Notes: a model not told the origin generated them from the sequence alone. DNA of 64,000 nt from Piscinibacter gummiphilus (GCF_032681285.1 NZ_CP136336.1:476001-540000), one strand, 5' to 3'; counted from the first letter of the stretch, positions 27,564-37,640 are shown. A program made the numbers and translations.

Positions 27564-29705
27564 ATGAACAAGCCTTCCCTGGCGACGCTGGCCGTCGCCG
27601 CTGCGTGGTCGAGCCTGGCCGCTGCGCAGGCCCAGCTCGACCGCGTCACCATCGTCGGGGGCCGCCCCGCGACCCTGCCGCTGGAAATCCCGACCACCAC
27701 CGAAAGCATCGACGCCGCGCAGATCGCGCGCAGCATCAACGCGACCGATTCGGAAGATGCGCTGAAGTACTTCCCGAGCCTGAACGTGCGCAAACGCTAC
27801 ATCGGCGATCACGACCATGCGGTCCTGGCGAGCCGCGCCTCGGGCACGGGCAACAGCGCGCGCTCGCTGGTCTACGCCGACGGCATCCTGCTGTCGAACC
27901 TGCTCGGCAACGGCGCGACCTTCACGCCCCGCTGGGGGCTGGTGACGCCGGAGGAGATCGACCGCGTCGACGTGCTCTACGGTCCGTTCTCCGCCGCCTA
28001 CCCGGGCAACTCGGTCGGTGCGGTGGTCGACTACGTGACGCGCATGCCCCGCGCCTTCGAGGCCCATGTGAAGCTGCAGGGCTACTCGCAGCGCTATAAG
28101 CAATACGCCACCCACGACCGCTTCGGCGGGCAGTCCGGCAGCGCGGCGCTGGGGAGCGGGGAGGGTGGGTTGTCGTGGTGGTTCAACGTGAGCCGGCTCG
28201 ACAGTGAAGGGCAGCCGATCACGTTTGCAAACAGGCGCGTGGCACAAGGCACGGTGGGCAACAGCGGCGTGCCAGTCACGGGCGCGGTGGCCGATCGCAA
28301 CCCCTCGGTGCAGGACTGGTGGATCCTCGGCGACGGCGGCCGCAGCCACACCGTGCAGGACCACGCCAAGCTGAAGCTGGCGTATGACATCACGCCGACC
28401 CTGCGGGCCTCGTACACGCTCGGCTACTGGCGCAACGACACCGAGCGCGAGGGGCGGAGCTATCTGCGCGATGCGGGCGGCAACGTCGTCACCACCGGCA
28501 CGGTCAACATCGACGGGCGCGACTATGTGCTGGTGCCGGGCGATTTCGCGAGCAGCAAGGCCCGGCTGGACCATGTGGCCCAAGGGTTGAGCCTCAAGAG
28601 CCAGACCCGCGCCGAGTGGGATTGGGAGGCCGCGGCCAGCGTCTACGACTACCGGCGCGACGACGTGCACAACTCGGCGACCGGCCTCACCGACATGCAG
28701 GGCACCGGCTGGAACACGCTGGCGCTCAAAGGCATCTGGCGGCCGGTCGGCACCATGCACACGGTCGAGGCCGGTGTGCAACGCGACGCCTTCAAGCTGC
28801 GCAGCCAGGCCACGTCCGGCCGTTCGTGGCTGCAAAGCCTGTGGATGCAGGACGCCTGGCACCTCTCGCCGGACTGGCGCGCGGTATTCGGCGCTCGCGT
28901 GGAGCAGTGGGAGGCCAGGTCACCGGTGGCGACCCAGGCCGAGCGTCGGGAAAACTGGTTCTCGCCCAAGCTCGCGATCTCGCATGCGCTGGACGAGGCC
29001 TGGTTGCTGAAGGCCTCGCTCGGCCGTGCGGTGCGGGCGCCCACGGTGGTCGAGCTGTACCAGACGGCCTCGGCGGGCACACAGGGGGACCCGTCCCTGC
29101 GCCCCGAAACCTCATGGACCGGCGAACTGACGGCTGAGCGCAGCCTCGGCATGGGCCTGCTGCGCACGACCTTCTTTGCCGAACGCACCGAAGACGCGCT
29201 GTATGCGCAGACCGACGTGACGGTGGTCCCGTTCGTCACCCGCGTGCAGAACGTCGACGCCATCCGCACGCGTGGCCTAGAGTTGGCGTTGCAATGGCCT
29301 CAAGCCATCGTTCGAGGTCTGGACCTCAATGCGAGCCTCACCTTCGCCGATTCGCGCATCGTGAGGAACGACAAATTCCCCGCGAGCGTCGGCCACTGGC
29401 AACCCCGCGTGCCACGCTGGCGCGCCACCGGGCTGGCCAGCTACAAGGTCGATGACCACTGGAGCGCGAGCCTCGGGTTGCGCTACAGCGGCAAGCAATA
29501 CGGCACGCTCGACAACAGCGACCCCAACGGCCGCACCTACACCGGCGTCAGCTCGTTCCTGGTGGCCGACGTGCGCGTGGTCTATCGATTCGACAGACAG
29601 TGGTCGGCCGCCTTCGGCATCGACAACTTCAACAACGAGCGCTACTGGGCCTTCCACCCCTACACGCAGCGCACCTTCAACGCCGAACTCAAGTTCGACC
29701 TGTGA
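27564..29705 (+). CDS. TonB-dependent outer-membrane receptor, probably for copper
   Basis: This 713-residue receptor has a signal peptide (cleavage near AAAQA, residue 21), a plug domain with VDVLYGPFSAAYPGNSVGAVVDYVT (residues ~140-165), and a beta-barrel ending AELKFDL. The plug and its company (a DUF2946-like protein upstream, a PCu(A)C chaperone downstream) resemble OprC/NosA-type copper receptors. The ligand is inferred from context only; a siderophore receptor is the alternative. The start at 27564 follows from the signal peptide. Confidence 0.82.
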   Translation: MNKPSLATLAVAAAWSSLAAAQAQLDRVTIVGGRPATLPLEIPTTTESIDAAQIARSINATDSEDALKYFPSLNVRKRYIGDHDHAVLASRASGTGNSARSLVYADGILLSNLLGNGATFTPRWGLVTPEEIDRVDVLYGPFSAAYPGNSVGAVVDYVTRMPRAFEAHVKLQGYSQRYKQYATHDRFGGQSGSAALGSGEGGLSWWFNVSRLDSEGQPITFANRRVAQGTVGNSGVPVTGAVADRNPSVQDWWILGDGGRSHTVQDHAKLKLAYDITPTLRASYTLGYWRNDTEREGRSYLRDAGGNVVTTGTVNIDGRDYVLVPGDFASSKARLDHVAQGLSLKSQTRAEWDWEAAASVYDYRRDDVHNSATGLTDMQGTGWNTLALKGIWRPVGTMHTVEAGVQRDAFKLRSQATSGRSWLQSLWMQDAWHLSPDWRAVFGARVEQWEARSPVATQAERRENWFSPKLAISHALDEAWLLKASLGRAVRAPTVVELYQTASAGTQGDPSLRPETSWTGELTAERSLGMGLLRTTFFAERTEDALYAQTDVTVVPFVTRVQNVDAIRTRGLELALQWPQAIVRGLDLNASLTFADSRIVRNDKFPASVGHWQPRVPRWRATGLASYKVDDHWSASLGLRYSGKQYGTLDNSDPNGRTYTGVSSFLVADVRVVYRFDRQWSAAFGIDNFNNERYWAFHPYTQRTFNAELKFDL

Positions 29706-29734
29706 TCATTCCCTCAACCCCCAGGAGCTCCGAC

Positions 29735-30208
29735 ATGACCCTCACCCTCACCCGCCGACTGCTGGCCGCACTTTCGCTGAGCGCCCTCGCACTGGCCGCC
29801 CACGCCCACTCGTTCAAGCTCGGGGAGCTGACGATCGGCCACCCCTATGCCCGCGCCACCGCACCGGGCCAGCCCACGGGCGGCGCCTACCTGAGCGTGC
29901 GCAACGCCGGCGCGGCTGGCGACAAGCTGGTCTCGGCCAGCGCCGATGTGGCCGCGAGCGTGGAATTGCACGAGATGAAGATGGAAGGCAACGTGATGCG
30001 CATGCGCGAGGTGTCGGCCGTCGAGGTGCCCGCCGGGCAGGCCGTCGAACTCAAGCCCGGTGGCCTGCACATCATGCTGATGGGCCTGAAGGCGCCGCTC
30101 AAGCAGGGCGACAAGTTCCCGCTCAAGCTCAAGTTCGAAAAGGCCGGCGAGGTGACCGTGACGGTCAACGTGGAAGGCGCTGGCGCCTCTCACGAGATGA
30201 AGCACTAG
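29735..30208 (+). CDS. PCu(A)C periplasmic copper chaperone
   Basis: This 157-residue protein has a signal peptide (LAALSLSALALAAHAHS) and the copper-binding H-M pattern of the family: HEMKMEGNVMRM and later GGLHIMLMGLK. Members bind Cu(I) in the periplasm and deliver it to cytochrome oxidase or help in uptake. It lies 29 nt after the receptor stop, with an AGGAG ribosome site, and completes a copper-handling trio. Confidence 0.92.
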   Translation: MTLTLTRRLLAALSLSALALAAHAHSFKLGELTIGHPYARATAPGQPTGGAYLSVRNAGAAGDKLVSASADVAASVELHEMKMEGNVMRMREVSAVEVPAGQAVELKPGGLHIMLMGLKAPLKQGDKFPLKLKFEKAGEVTVTVNVEGAGASHEMKH

Positions 30209-30211
30209 GCG

Positions 30212-31084
30212 TCAGTTCCTCAGCATCCCCATCGCCTTGACCAGGCTGCGGCGCATGCGGTTGAACGACTTCTGCAGCGTGCCGATCTCGTCGGGGCGGT
30301 CTTCGGAGAACTCGGCCAGGGACATGTCGCCCTGGCTCACGCGACGTGCGGCCATGGCCACTTCGCGCACCGGCTTGACCACCAGGCGTTGAAGCAACCA
30401 GTTCAGCACCAGGAAGAGGGCGACGAACACCGCGACGAGCGACCCGGTGAAGGTGGCGAAGAGCTGCTGGGCCTTCTCACGCGGCAGCGTGGTGGGAACT
30501 GCCACGATCTGTGCGCCAACGATCTCGTTGAGCTGCCAGCCGAAGCCGGCTTTGTCGCCATAACGCGCAATCAGGCTGGGTGGTGCGGCGGCCGGCGTGC
30601 TGTGGCAGGCGAGACACGCGGCGTTGGTGATGCGGATCGGCCGGGCGACGTAGAAGAGATCGCCTTTGCCGGTTTCCACTTCACCCGACAACTCGGTGGT
30701 CTTCGGCTCGGCGCGGAAGCGGTCGACGATCTTCCGCTCCCAGTCGGTGGGCTTGTCGCGCGGATTGGTCGGGTTGAGCGTCGCTTCCTTGTAGCTGTAG
30801 CCGGGCTGCTTGGCGGCCAGGCGCGCGAGGGTCTCGGTGGCGGCGAACGCCGGCACCGTTTCCGGCAGGAAATGGCGGTCGAGCAGCGGGTCGAGGTGCG
30901 GCTTGATGTTGTCGACGGTGTAGCCGCGCACGGCGATGGCCACGTCCATCAGGCGCTGCGCATCTCGCACCACTTCGGCACTCGCATTGGCCTGCACCAG
31001 GCGGTAGACCGTGCCGCCAGCCACGGCCAGCGCGATGATGAACAGCAGCGTGAACACCAGGTTGAATCTGAGCTTCAGGTTCAT
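30212..31084 (-). CDS. Membrane haem-sensor (DUF3365/Tll0287-like) protein ending in HAMP
   Basis: This 290-residue protein has a first membrane helix (8-30), a periplasmic DUF3365-like domain with the haem-attachment motif CLACH (157-161), a second helix (212-233) and a HAMP domain (231-285) ending a few residues later. No kinase, cyclase or receptor signalling domain follows. Similar proteins sit upstream of kinases or are fused to chemoreceptor domains. It may sense redox or gas through haem c and hand the signal to a partner. It is convergent with the copper chaperone gene, 3 nt apart. Confidence 0.8.
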   Translation of the reverse strand: MNLKLRFNLVFTLLFIIALAVAGGTVYRLVQANASAEVVRDAQRLMDVAIAVRGYTVDNIKPHLDPLLDRHFLPETVPAFAATETLARLAAKQPGYSYKEATLNPTNPRDKPTDWERKIVDRFRAEPKTTELSGEVETGKGDLFYVARPIRITNAACLACHSTPAAAPPSLIARYGDKAGFGWQLNEIVGAQIVAVPTTLPREKAQQLFATFTGSLVAVFVALFLVLNWLLQRLVVKPVREVAMAARRVSQGDMSLAEFSEDRPDEIGTLQKSFNRMRRSLVKAMGMLRN

Positions 31085-31170
31085 GGAAGGTCTCGGAAAG
31101 TCAAACGAATTCGAGTCTCCGCCGCGGTGGGCACCGTAGGCGCTTCACAACCAACTGCCAGGAGCTCGAC

Positions 31171-31662
31171 TCAGGCGTCGAGCGAACGGGAAGATAGCGT
31201 GGACTGGCGGAAACGGGCGCGCTGTTCGTCGCTTTCCAGGTGCGATTCCAGGCGTTGCAGCAATTCGGTCACGGAGTCGGCGCGGCGGGCTTCGTTGTCG
31301 AGCAACAGGTCGGCAATCGGACCGAGTTCGTTGGCCAGCGCTTCACGCACACGCTCGCGCTGCTGGGGCGTGATGCGGAAGGTGCGCTGCAGGGGAGCAT
31401 CGAGCGATGAGGGCGTGGTGGTGTCCAGGTCGGCCGGCGTGGTGTCGGCGCTTTCGTTGTGGCGGCGCGTCGCCCACGACGCCAGCCACTCCTGCCGCTC
31501 CTGCTGGTTGATCAGCATGCGGGCGGCGGCGGCCATGAAATCGTCTTCGCTCTTGGCATGAGCGGCGCAACGTTTCAGATGAGGCGTCACGTTGACGTTC
31601 AACCGCTTGCGCAGGGAACGCTCGACACGAGCGAAGAGACGAGGGTTGATCAGGTCGGACAT
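31171..31662 (-). CDS. Hypothetical helical protein
   Basis: This 163-residue soluble protein shows no family I recognise. The N-terminal part has basic helices (RLFARVERSLRKRLN) and the C-terminal part is rich in charged helices (RITPQQRERVREALANELG, then LLQRLESHLESDEQRAR). Between them lies a Thr/Asp-rich linker (residues 78-98). The helical, dimer-like look could fit a regulatory or DNA-associated role, but nothing proves it. The 135 nt between it and ruvA hold no gene. Confidence 0.65.
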   Translation of the reverse strand: MSDLINPRLFARVERSLRKRLNVNVTPHLKRCAAHAKSEDDFMAAAARMLINQQERQEWLASWATRRHNESADTTPADLDTTTPSSLDAPLQRTFRITPQQRERVREALANELGPIADLLLDNEARRADSVTELLQRLESHLESDEQRARFRQSTLSSRSLDA

Positions 31663-31797
31663 GGACAGCGACGCTGCAAAAAGCCGGCGAATTTTATGTG
31701 TCGCCCCTGGCCATGACCGGGACATTTCAGGCCCTGCCCCCGTGACCCGGTGCAAGTTGTAAGCAATGTTTGCACGCCTGTGCAGTTTTTGGCCACG

Positions 31798-32370
31798 CTA
31801 TTTGGCCAATGCCTTCAACGCCAACTTGATGCCGTCGCTCACGCCCACGTCGGCTGGCAGGCTCTTGAGCGCCAGGGCGGCTTCGCGGTCGCTGTAGCCC
31901 AGGGCGACCAGCGCCTGCAGGATGTCGGCCTGGGCGTCGCTGGCCACGCTCGTGGGCAGCGCGAGATCGGGTCCGAGCTTGCCCTTCAGTTCGAGCAGCA
32001 GGCGCTCGGCCGTCTTCTTGCCGATCCCCGGCACCTTGATGAGACGCCCGCTTTCCTGCAGCGACACGGCCTGCGCCAACTCGCCCACGCTCAGGCCCGA
32101 CAGGATCGACAAGGCCGTGCGTGGCCCGACGCCCGAGATCTTCACGAGCTGGCGGAAGGTCGCACGCTCTTCGGCGGTGAGGAAGCCGAACAGCACCTGC
32201 GCGTCTTCACGCACCACGAAGTGCGTGAGCAGCGAGATCCGCTCGCCCAAGGCAGGCAGGTTGTAGAACGTGCTCATGGGCACGTCGACTTCGTAGCCGA
32301 CGCCACCCACGTCCACGAGCAGTTGCGGTGGGTTCTTTTCTGCGAGCAGCCCGGTGAGGCGACCGATCAT
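31798..32370 (-). CDS. ruvA: Holliday junction DNA helicase subunit RuvA
   Basis: RuvA binds the four-way junction and loads RuvB. The 190-residue protein has the N-terminal OB fold ([28 protein letters not shown]), two helix-hairpin-helix elements ([18 protein letters not shown] and [19 protein letters not shown]) and the C-terminal RuvB-binding domain. It follows a LuxR-type regulator gene by 10 nt on the same strand, so it may be cotranscribed with that two-component system. ruvB is separate. Confidence 0.98.
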   Translation of the reverse strand: MIGRLTGLLAEKNPPQLLVDVGGVGYEVDVPMSTFYNLPALGERISLLTHFVVREDAQVLFGFLTAEERATFRQLVKISGVGPRTALSILSGLSVGELAQAVSLQESGRLIKVPGIGKKTAERLLLELKGKLGPDLALPTSVASDAQADILQALVALGYSDREAALALKSLPADVGVSDGIKLALKALAK

Positions 32371-32380
32371 CGACGGCCGC

Positions 32381-33034
32381 TCAGCGACGGAAGAGGCCGA
32401 GGCGCTGGGCTTCGAGGGCCGCCTCGGCGCGCGAACTCACGTTGAGCTTGCGGTAGATCTGCTTCACGTAGTCGGCGATGGTGTGGCGCGAGAGGTTCAG
32501 CTGCACGCCGATTTCAGGCAGCGTGAAGCCCTTGGCCACCCACAGCAGCACTTCGTTCTCACGGTCGGTGAGCTGCACGTGGGGCAGGTTCTGCGGGCGT
32601 TCCTGCGGTTTGTTCTGTGCCGCGAAATAGGCGATCACGCGGCGGGCGATCGACGGCGACAGCGGCGGTTCGCCCTGGCTGATGCGCTGCAGCTGCTCGA
32701 CGAAATGTTCGCGCGGTTGTTCCTTCAGCAGGTAGCCGAAGGCGCCGGCCTGCAGCGCGGGGAAGAGGTGGTCGTCGTCGTCGTGGATGGTCACGACGAC
32801 CGACTGCGCTTCGGGCTGGGCTTTCTGCAGGGCGGCGACCACGTCGACGCCGGAGCCGTCGGGCAGACCGAGGTCGATCATGGCGATCTCGAAACGCTCG
32901 GCGGTGATCAGCGCCAGCGCATCGTGCACCCGCGCGGCTTCGAACACCTGGGCCTGCGGAAACACCTGCAAGGCCAGCGCCTTGAGCCAGCTGCGGATTT
33001 CGGGCAGGTCTTCCAACAACAGGATCTTGTTCAT
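32381..33034 (-). CDS. LuxR/NarL-type response regulator
   Basis: This 217-residue regulator has a receiver ([12 protein letters not shown], phospho-acceptor in [11 protein letters not shown] near residue 53) and a C-terminal LuxR helix-turn-helix ([18 protein letters not shown], then [26 protein letters not shown]). The upstream neighbour, 80 nt away, is a 7TM-DISM histidine kinase of the matching class, so the two are a pair. ruvA follows 10 nt downstream. Target genes are unknown. Confidence 0.94.
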   Translation of the reverse strand: MNKILLLEDLPEIRSWLKALALQVFPQAQVFEAARVHDALALITAERFEIAMIDLGLPDGSGVDVVAALQKAQPEAQSVVVTIHDDDDHLFPALQAGAFGYLLKEQPREHFVEQLQRISQGEPPLSPSIARRVIAYFAAQNKPQERPQNLPHVQLTDRENEVLLWVAKGFTLPEIGVQLNLSRHTIADYVKQIYRKLNVSSRAEAALEAQRLGLFRR

Positions 33035-33114
33035 GGCGGCAACTCGCACGGTGAAAAACCGAAGTGCATCCTAACAGTCCAGCGGTTCTGCAAACCGTCT
33101 GGCGAAACCCAATG

Positions 33115-34992
33115 TCAAGCCATACCCAACGGAAGCGTGAGCCGGATCACGGTTCCGTAGCCGGGGCCCGACTCCACCAGGCACTGCCCCTGCATCTGCT
33201 TGGCGCGGTGCTTCATGCTGGCCATGCCGTGGCCGCGGTCGAGCTTGCCGTCGAGTTCCATCGGGATGCCCTTGCCGTTGTCCTGCACCACCAGCACGAA
33301 GTCCTGCTGGCCCAGGGTGCAGCGCACCTTGCAATGCGAGGCGCCGCTGTGCTTGATGACGTTGCTCACCGCCTCGCGCAGGATGCGCGTCGTCTGCACG
33401 AAAGCGCGGGCCGAGAGCAACTGCGTCACGTCTTCGGTGGGGCTGCGCCAGTCGACCTCGATGCCGGCCTGGCCGAGGCGAGAGACGGTCTCGGCCCGCC
33501 AGTCGGCCAGCGCGTCGGCCACCGGCAGCGGCTTGCCGGTGAGGCCCCGCACCGACAGGCGCATCTCTTCCAGCGCCTCGCGCGCGAGTGAGGAGATGCG
33601 CTCCGATTCGCTCGTGTGCACGATGGTCAGGAGCTTCGCGCCCAGGTCATCGTGCAGGTCGCCGGCAATGCGCTTGCGCTCCTTCTCGGTGACCTGCTCG
33701 ACACGCAGCTCGGCCATCTGCACGTAGTTGCGCTCCATCTCGGCGGTGGCTTCGGCGAGGCGGCGATCGAGCGAGTTGCGTGCCGCTTCGGCCGAGCGCA
33801 GTGCGTGGCCGAACATCTTGATCTGGCGCGAGGCGATGGCGAAGAAGATCACCGGCAGCGCGTAGTTGAGCAGGTTCACCCGCGGCATCCAGTCGAACTG
33901 CGCGGCCCGGTCCATCGCCACCAGCAGCGCGAGCGCCGCCATCATCGCCGCCATCGGCCAGAAGGTCCGCCGCCGGGCGTGCCACTCGGTGTAGAGGTAG
34001 AGCACCATCATCGCCACCACCTCCAGCACCATCAGCAGGTTCCAGGCGCTGCTGAGGTTGAAGAGGCGCTGCGGCCCGGCCAGCGCCAGCGTCAGCGGCA
34101 CCATCAGGCATTGCGCCAGCAGGCCGGCTTCGATCATGCGCGAGCGCAGGGCGCTGTAGCTCAACAGGAACTGCACCGTGAGCCCGGTGACGATGGCAAA
34201 CCCGACGCAGGTGAGCAGCTCGACGGTGTGGGTGTCGAGCGGCACGTGGGCCCACCAGCTGCGCAGGCCGAGCGCGTTCCACCCGAGGATGAGCAACCCC
34301 AGGTAGCCGAGGTGCGCCTCCTTCGGGTTGATCGCCCGCAGGAAGAGCAGGAAGGCGGCCAGCACGGTGGTGGCCACGGCCAGCATCTGAAGGGCCGTCA
34401 CGTTCCAGAAGGTCTGCGAAGCCTGCTCTTCGGCGAGCAGCGCCTGCGGCCCGATCTTCACGGCCGAGAGGCCGCCCGAGCGCTGGCGCGACGAGACCTT
34501 CTGCACCGCGTAGCCCTGCACCTTGATGTCGAGCGTGTTGCCCTCGGCCTTGAGAAGGCTGGCCGGCAGCGGCACCAGCTGCGGGTAGGCGCAGTTGCGC
34601 GTGAGCGGCTCCGTCATGCGCCCGCCGCTGTGCACGAGGAAGCCGTTGAGGTGAACCTCGGCGTTGCTGCACACCCGCTGGATGTAGGCGGCCATCAGAT
34701 GCTCGGGGCTTCCGGCGGCCTCGGGCGCGTCGAAGCGCAGCCGGTACCACACCGGGCCGTCTTCGCGCGGCCGGCTGCGCCACCAGTCGTCGGGCAGGGA
34801 CACGGGGCGCACGGTCTGCTCGTCCGGGAACTGCTCGCCCGCGCCGGTCGCTGTGATGGCTTGCTGCATGACGATGACCTTGCCCTCGGCCGGCGCGGCA
34901 CGCCCCTCCAGCGCGGCAGCAGTCAGCAGCCAGAGCACCAGCAGGCTCATCCACGAAAAGGGCTGGGAGCGGAGACGGAGGCGATCGCGCAT
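33115..34992 (-). CDS. 7TM-DISM-type sensor histidine kinase
   Basis: This 625-residue kinase has a signal/anchor helix (residues 15-31), an extracytoplasmic beta-rich 7TMR-DISM-like domain (35-215, with VRPVSLPDDWWRS and VWYRLRFDAP), about seven membrane helices (230-420) and a coiled-coil. The HisKA_3 phospho-acceptor is in RIAGDLHDDLGAKLL, near residue 444, and the HATPase has NVIKHSGAS, VVQDNGKGIP and GHGMASMKHRA. It pairs with the LuxR-type regulator downstream. The DISM domain often binds carbohydrate-like ligands, but the signal here is unknown. The start at 34992 is chosen for its signal helix. Confidence 0.92.
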   Translation of the reverse strand: MRDRLRLRSQPFSWMSLLVLWLLTAAALEGRAAPAEGKVIVMQQAITATGAGEQFPDEQTVRPVSLPDDWWRSRPREDGPVWYRLRFDAPEAAGSPEHLMAAYIQRVCSNAEVHLNGFLVHSGGRMTEPLTRNCAYPQLVPLPASLLKAEGNTLDIKVQGYAVQKVSSRQRSGGLSAVKIGPQALLAEEQASQTFWNVTALQMLAVATTVLAAFLLFLRAINPKEAHLGYLGLLILGWNALGLRSWWAHVPLDTHTVELLTCVGFAIVTGLTVQFLLSYSALRSRMIEAGLLAQCLMVPLTLALAGPQRLFNLSSAWNLLMVLEVVAMMVLYLYTEWHARRRTFWPMAAMMAALALLVAMDRAAQFDWMPRVNLLNYALPVIFFAIASRQIKMFGHALRSAEAARNSLDRRLAEATAEMERNYVQMAELRVEQVTEKERKRIAGDLHDDLGAKLLTIVHTSESERISSLAREALEEMRLSVRGLTGKPLPVADALADWRAETVSRLGQAGIEVDWRSPTEDVTQLLSARAFVQTTRILREAVSNVIKHSGASHCKVRCTLGQQDFVLVVQDNGKGIPMELDGKLDRGHGMASMKHRAKQMQGQCLVESGPGYGTVIRLTLPLGMA

Positions 34993-35077
34993 GGGCGCCG
35001 ATTGTGCAGGAGGGTGTCCCTGCTCGGCGTGGGCCGGCACGCGGGGCGACAATCGCCTTTTGTAGAGAGGTTCACGC

Positions 35078-36067
35078 TTGATCCTTCGCCACGCCTTCAT
35101 CCCGCTCGACAACATCCGCCTGGCCCATTTGTGCGGCAGCCTGGACGAGCACCTGCGCAACATCGAGTCGGCCTTCGACGTGAGCATCTCGCGGCGCAAC
35201 GAGTCGTTCCGCATCGAAGGGGCGAAGGCCGATGCGGAGCGCGCGGTAGCCTTGCTGCAGACGCTCTACGACCGCGCGCGCAAGCCGATCTCGGCCGAAG
35301 CGTTCCAGCTCGCCCTGGTGGAAGCGCTGGCCGACGTGCCGCGTGCCCGCAGGCGGGCCGCAGCGCCAGGCGCCGAGCGTGCGGAAGACGCCGACGGTGA
35401 GGAGGTCGTGCTGCGCACGCGCCGTGCCGATCTGGCGGGCCGCACGCCCAACCAGCACCTCTACCTGAACAACATCCGCACGCACGACATCACCTTCGGC
35501 ATCGGCCCGGCGGGCACCGGCAAGACCTTTCTCGCGGTGGCGTGCGCGGTCGATGCGCTCGAGCGCAGCGCGGTGCAGCGCATCATCCTCACCCGCCCGG
35601 CGGTCGAAGCCGGCGAGCGCCTGGGCTTCCTGCCCGGTGACCTGGCGCAGAAGGTCGACCCCTACCTGCGCCCGCTCTACGACGCGCTCTACGACCTGAT
35701 GGGCTTCGAGCGCGTGGGCAAGGCCTTCGAGAAGGGCAACATCGAGATCGCGCCGCTCGCCTTCATGCGGGGCCGCACGCTCAACCATGCGTTCGTGATC
35801 CTCGACGAGGCGCAGAACACCACCCGCGAGCAGATGAAGATGTTCCTCACGCGCATCGGCTTCGGCAGCAAATGCGTGGTGACCGGCGACGTGAGCCAGA
35901 TCGATCTGCCCAAGGGCACCGACAGCGGCCTGATCGACGCCGAGCGGGTGCTGCGGCGCGTGAACGGCATCGCGATGACACGCTTCACCGCCGCCGACGT
36001 GGTGCGCCACCCGCTGGTTGCGCGCATCGTCGAGGCTTACGACGCGGCGCCAGCGGAGCGCAGCTGA
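35078..36067 (+). CDS. ybeZ: PhoH-family ATPase (YbeZ)
   Basis: This 329-residue protein has an N-terminal KH-like part and a PhoH ATPase domain with Walker [10 protein letters not shown] near residue 143 and [10 protein letters not shown] as Walker B. PhoH-like proteins are linked to ribosome maturation and RNA metabolism together with YbeY, whose gene overlaps its stop. Translation starts at TTG; no better ATG lies in the region, and the conserved N-terminus begins here. The gene is divergent from the DISM kinase, 85 nt apart. Confidence 0.95.
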   Translation: MILRHAFIPLDNIRLAHLCGSLDEHLRNIESAFDVSISRRNESFRIEGAKADAERAVALLQTLYDRARKPISAEAFQLALVEALADVPRARRRAAAPGAERAEDADGEEVVLRTRRADLAGRTPNQHLYLNNIRTHDITFGIGPAGTGKTFLAVACAVDALERSAVQRIILTRPAVEAGERLGFLPGDLAQKVDPYLRPLYDALYDLMGFERVGKAFEKGNIEIAPLAFMRGRTLNHAFVILDEAQNTTREQMKMFLTRIGFGSKCVVTGDVSQIDLPKGTDSGLIDAERVLRRVNGIAMTRFTAADVVRHPLVARIVEAYDAAPAERS

Positions 36068-36510
36068 TGGCCCGCCCCGAGCTGCGCCTGTCGCTGCAGT
36101 TTGCCGACGCCTCGCACCGTGCGCACCTGCCGCGCCACAAGGTGGCCCGCTGGATCCGCGCGGCGCTGAAGGCGCCGGGCGAGATCACGGTGCGCATCGT
36201 CGGCGCCGACGAAGGCCAGGCCCTCAACCGCGACTTCCGCGGCAAGGACTACGCGACCAACGTGCTGACCTTCGACTACGAGCATGAGCCGGTGGTTCAC
36301 GCCGACCTCATTCTCTGCGCGCCGGTCGTCGAAGCCGAAGCGAAGCAGCAGAAGATCACGCTGGAGGCGCACTACGCGCACCTGCTGGTGCACGGCACTC
36401 TGCATGCGCAGGGCTTCGACCACGAAGACGACGACGAGGCGCGCGAGATGGAAGCGCACGAGACCGCCATCCTGGCCGGCCTTGGGTACGACGACCCGTA
36501 CAAGCGCTGA
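36067..36510 (+). CDS. ybeY: Endoribonuclease/rRNA maturation factor YbeY
   Basis: YbeY is a zinc-dependent ribonuclease involved in 16S rRNA 3' end processing and ribosome quality control. The 147-residue protein carries the metal-binding [37 protein letters not shown] is the other conserved region. The ATG overlaps the phoH-like gene stop (TGATG), so both are made from one mRNA. An lnt/corC follow-up, usual in many relatives, is absent here. Confidence 0.97.
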   Translation: MARPELRLSLQFADASHRAHLPRHKVARWIRAALKAPGEITVRIVGADEGQALNRDFRGKDYATNVLTFDYEHEPVVHADLILCAPVVEAEAKQQKITLEAHYAHLLVHGTLHAQGFDHEDDDEAREMEAHETAILAGLGYDDPYKR

Positions 36511-36516
36511 TCGCGA

Positions 36517-37629
36517 TCAGCGCTTGTGGCTGGTGCTCAGGTAGCGCTTGCGCCAGAAGAAGAGGCCCAGCCCGACGCCCACGATCACCATCGTGACCGT
36601 GGCCACCCACACGCCGGTCTCGGCGTGGATGAGCGGCAGGCCGTCGAAGTTCATGCCGAAGAAGCCGGTGATCAGGTTCAGCGGCATGAAGATGGCCGTC
36701 AGCACGGTGAGCGTGCGCATGATGTCGTTGGTGCGGTTGCTCTGCGCCGAGAAGTGCATCTGCACCGCGGTCTCGGCCGACGATTCCAGCCGCCGCACGT
36801 GGCTCAGCACGCGCTCGATGTGCTCGAGCACGTCGCGCGAGCGCAGGCGCAGCAGCTCGCGCTCGCGCATGGCGCCGGGGTTGTTGCGCTCGGTGGGCCA
36901 CTCTTCGAGGGCATCGATCCACTCGACGATCGCGCTGCGCTGGTCTTCGCAGGTGTCTTCGAGCAGGTGCAGTGCATTGCGCGAGTCGAGCAGCACCTGC
37001 CAGCTGTCGAAATGGCTGCGCGGGTTGAAAAGCTCCTGCTGCAGGTAGCCGAGCTGCTTGGTGAGCAGCCGCCGCAGTTCGAGGTAGCTGTCGACCATGT
37101 GGTTGACCATGCGCAGCATCAGGTCGGCCGGGCTCGTGGGCAGGCGCGAGCTGCCGCTGCTGCGCTCTCCGGCGCCGAGCGTCATCTGCTGCAGGCGGGT
37201 GGCGAAGAAGTCGCGCACCGGGCAGTCGGTCGGGTGCACGGTGAAGAGCACGCGGTCGAACACCGCGAAGCCGACCGGACTGGTGTCAATGGCCTCCAGC
37301 GCCCGCTTGGCGCTGCTGAGCGTGCCTTGTGCCTCGTCGAGAAAGAGGTTGTTGCTGCCGCTGCCCGCCGCCAGCCGGCGAAACACCATCAGGTCGTAGG
37401 TCGAGGTGTAGTCGAAATGCGAGGGCAGCTGGTTGTTCAGCAGGTCGGAGATGTGCAGGTCGACCAGCTGCCCGCCGGTCCAGCGCTGGAAGGCGGTCTG
37501 CAGCGGGGCGATGTTGACCTCGAATTCGCGCCGGGCGCTGCCGATCCAGATGTAGCCGGTGGGCGGCAGCTGCTCCGGCAACTCGGGCAGCTCGGTGAAC
37601 TGCTCGGGCGTGATGTGGAGGATCCGCAT
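36517..37629 (-). CDS. CorA-family divalent cation transporter (CorA/ZntB-like)
   Basis: This 370-residue protein has a large cytoplasmic N-terminal domain, a long stalk helix (residues 200-300) and two C-terminal membrane helices, with the pore signature GMNF in LITGFFGMNFDGLP. It imports Mg2+ or Co2+, or exports Zn2+ if ZntB-like; the sequence does not decide. It lies 11 nt from hemB on the same strand, which might matter since hemB here is of the Mg-dependent type, but this link is speculative. Confidence 0.9.
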   Translation of the reverse strand: MRILHITPEQFTELPELPEQLPPTGYIWIGSARREFEVNIAPLQTAFQRWTGGQLVDLHISDLLNNQLPSHFDYTSTYDLMVFRRLAAGSGSNNLFLDEAQGTLSSAKRALEAIDTSPVGFAVFDRVLFTVHPTDCPVRDFFATRLQQMTLGAGERSSGSSRLPTSPADLMLRMVNHMVDSYLELRRLLTKQLGYLQQELFNPRSHFDSWQVLLDSRNALHLLEDTCEDQRSAIVEWIDALEEWPTERNNPGAMRERELLRLRSRDVLEHIERVLSHVRRLESSAETAVQMHFSAQSNRTNDIMRTLTVLTAIFMPLNLITGFFGMNFDGLPLIHAETGVWVATVTMVIVGVGLGLFFWRKRYLSTSHKR

Positions 37630-37640
37630 CGCGACGGCGG

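Noticed and set aside
27564..29705. Siderophore receptor with a Fur box upstream
   Set aside because: No Fur-like 19-bp palindrome was found and the neighbours are copper proteins; the copper reading is preferred but not proven.
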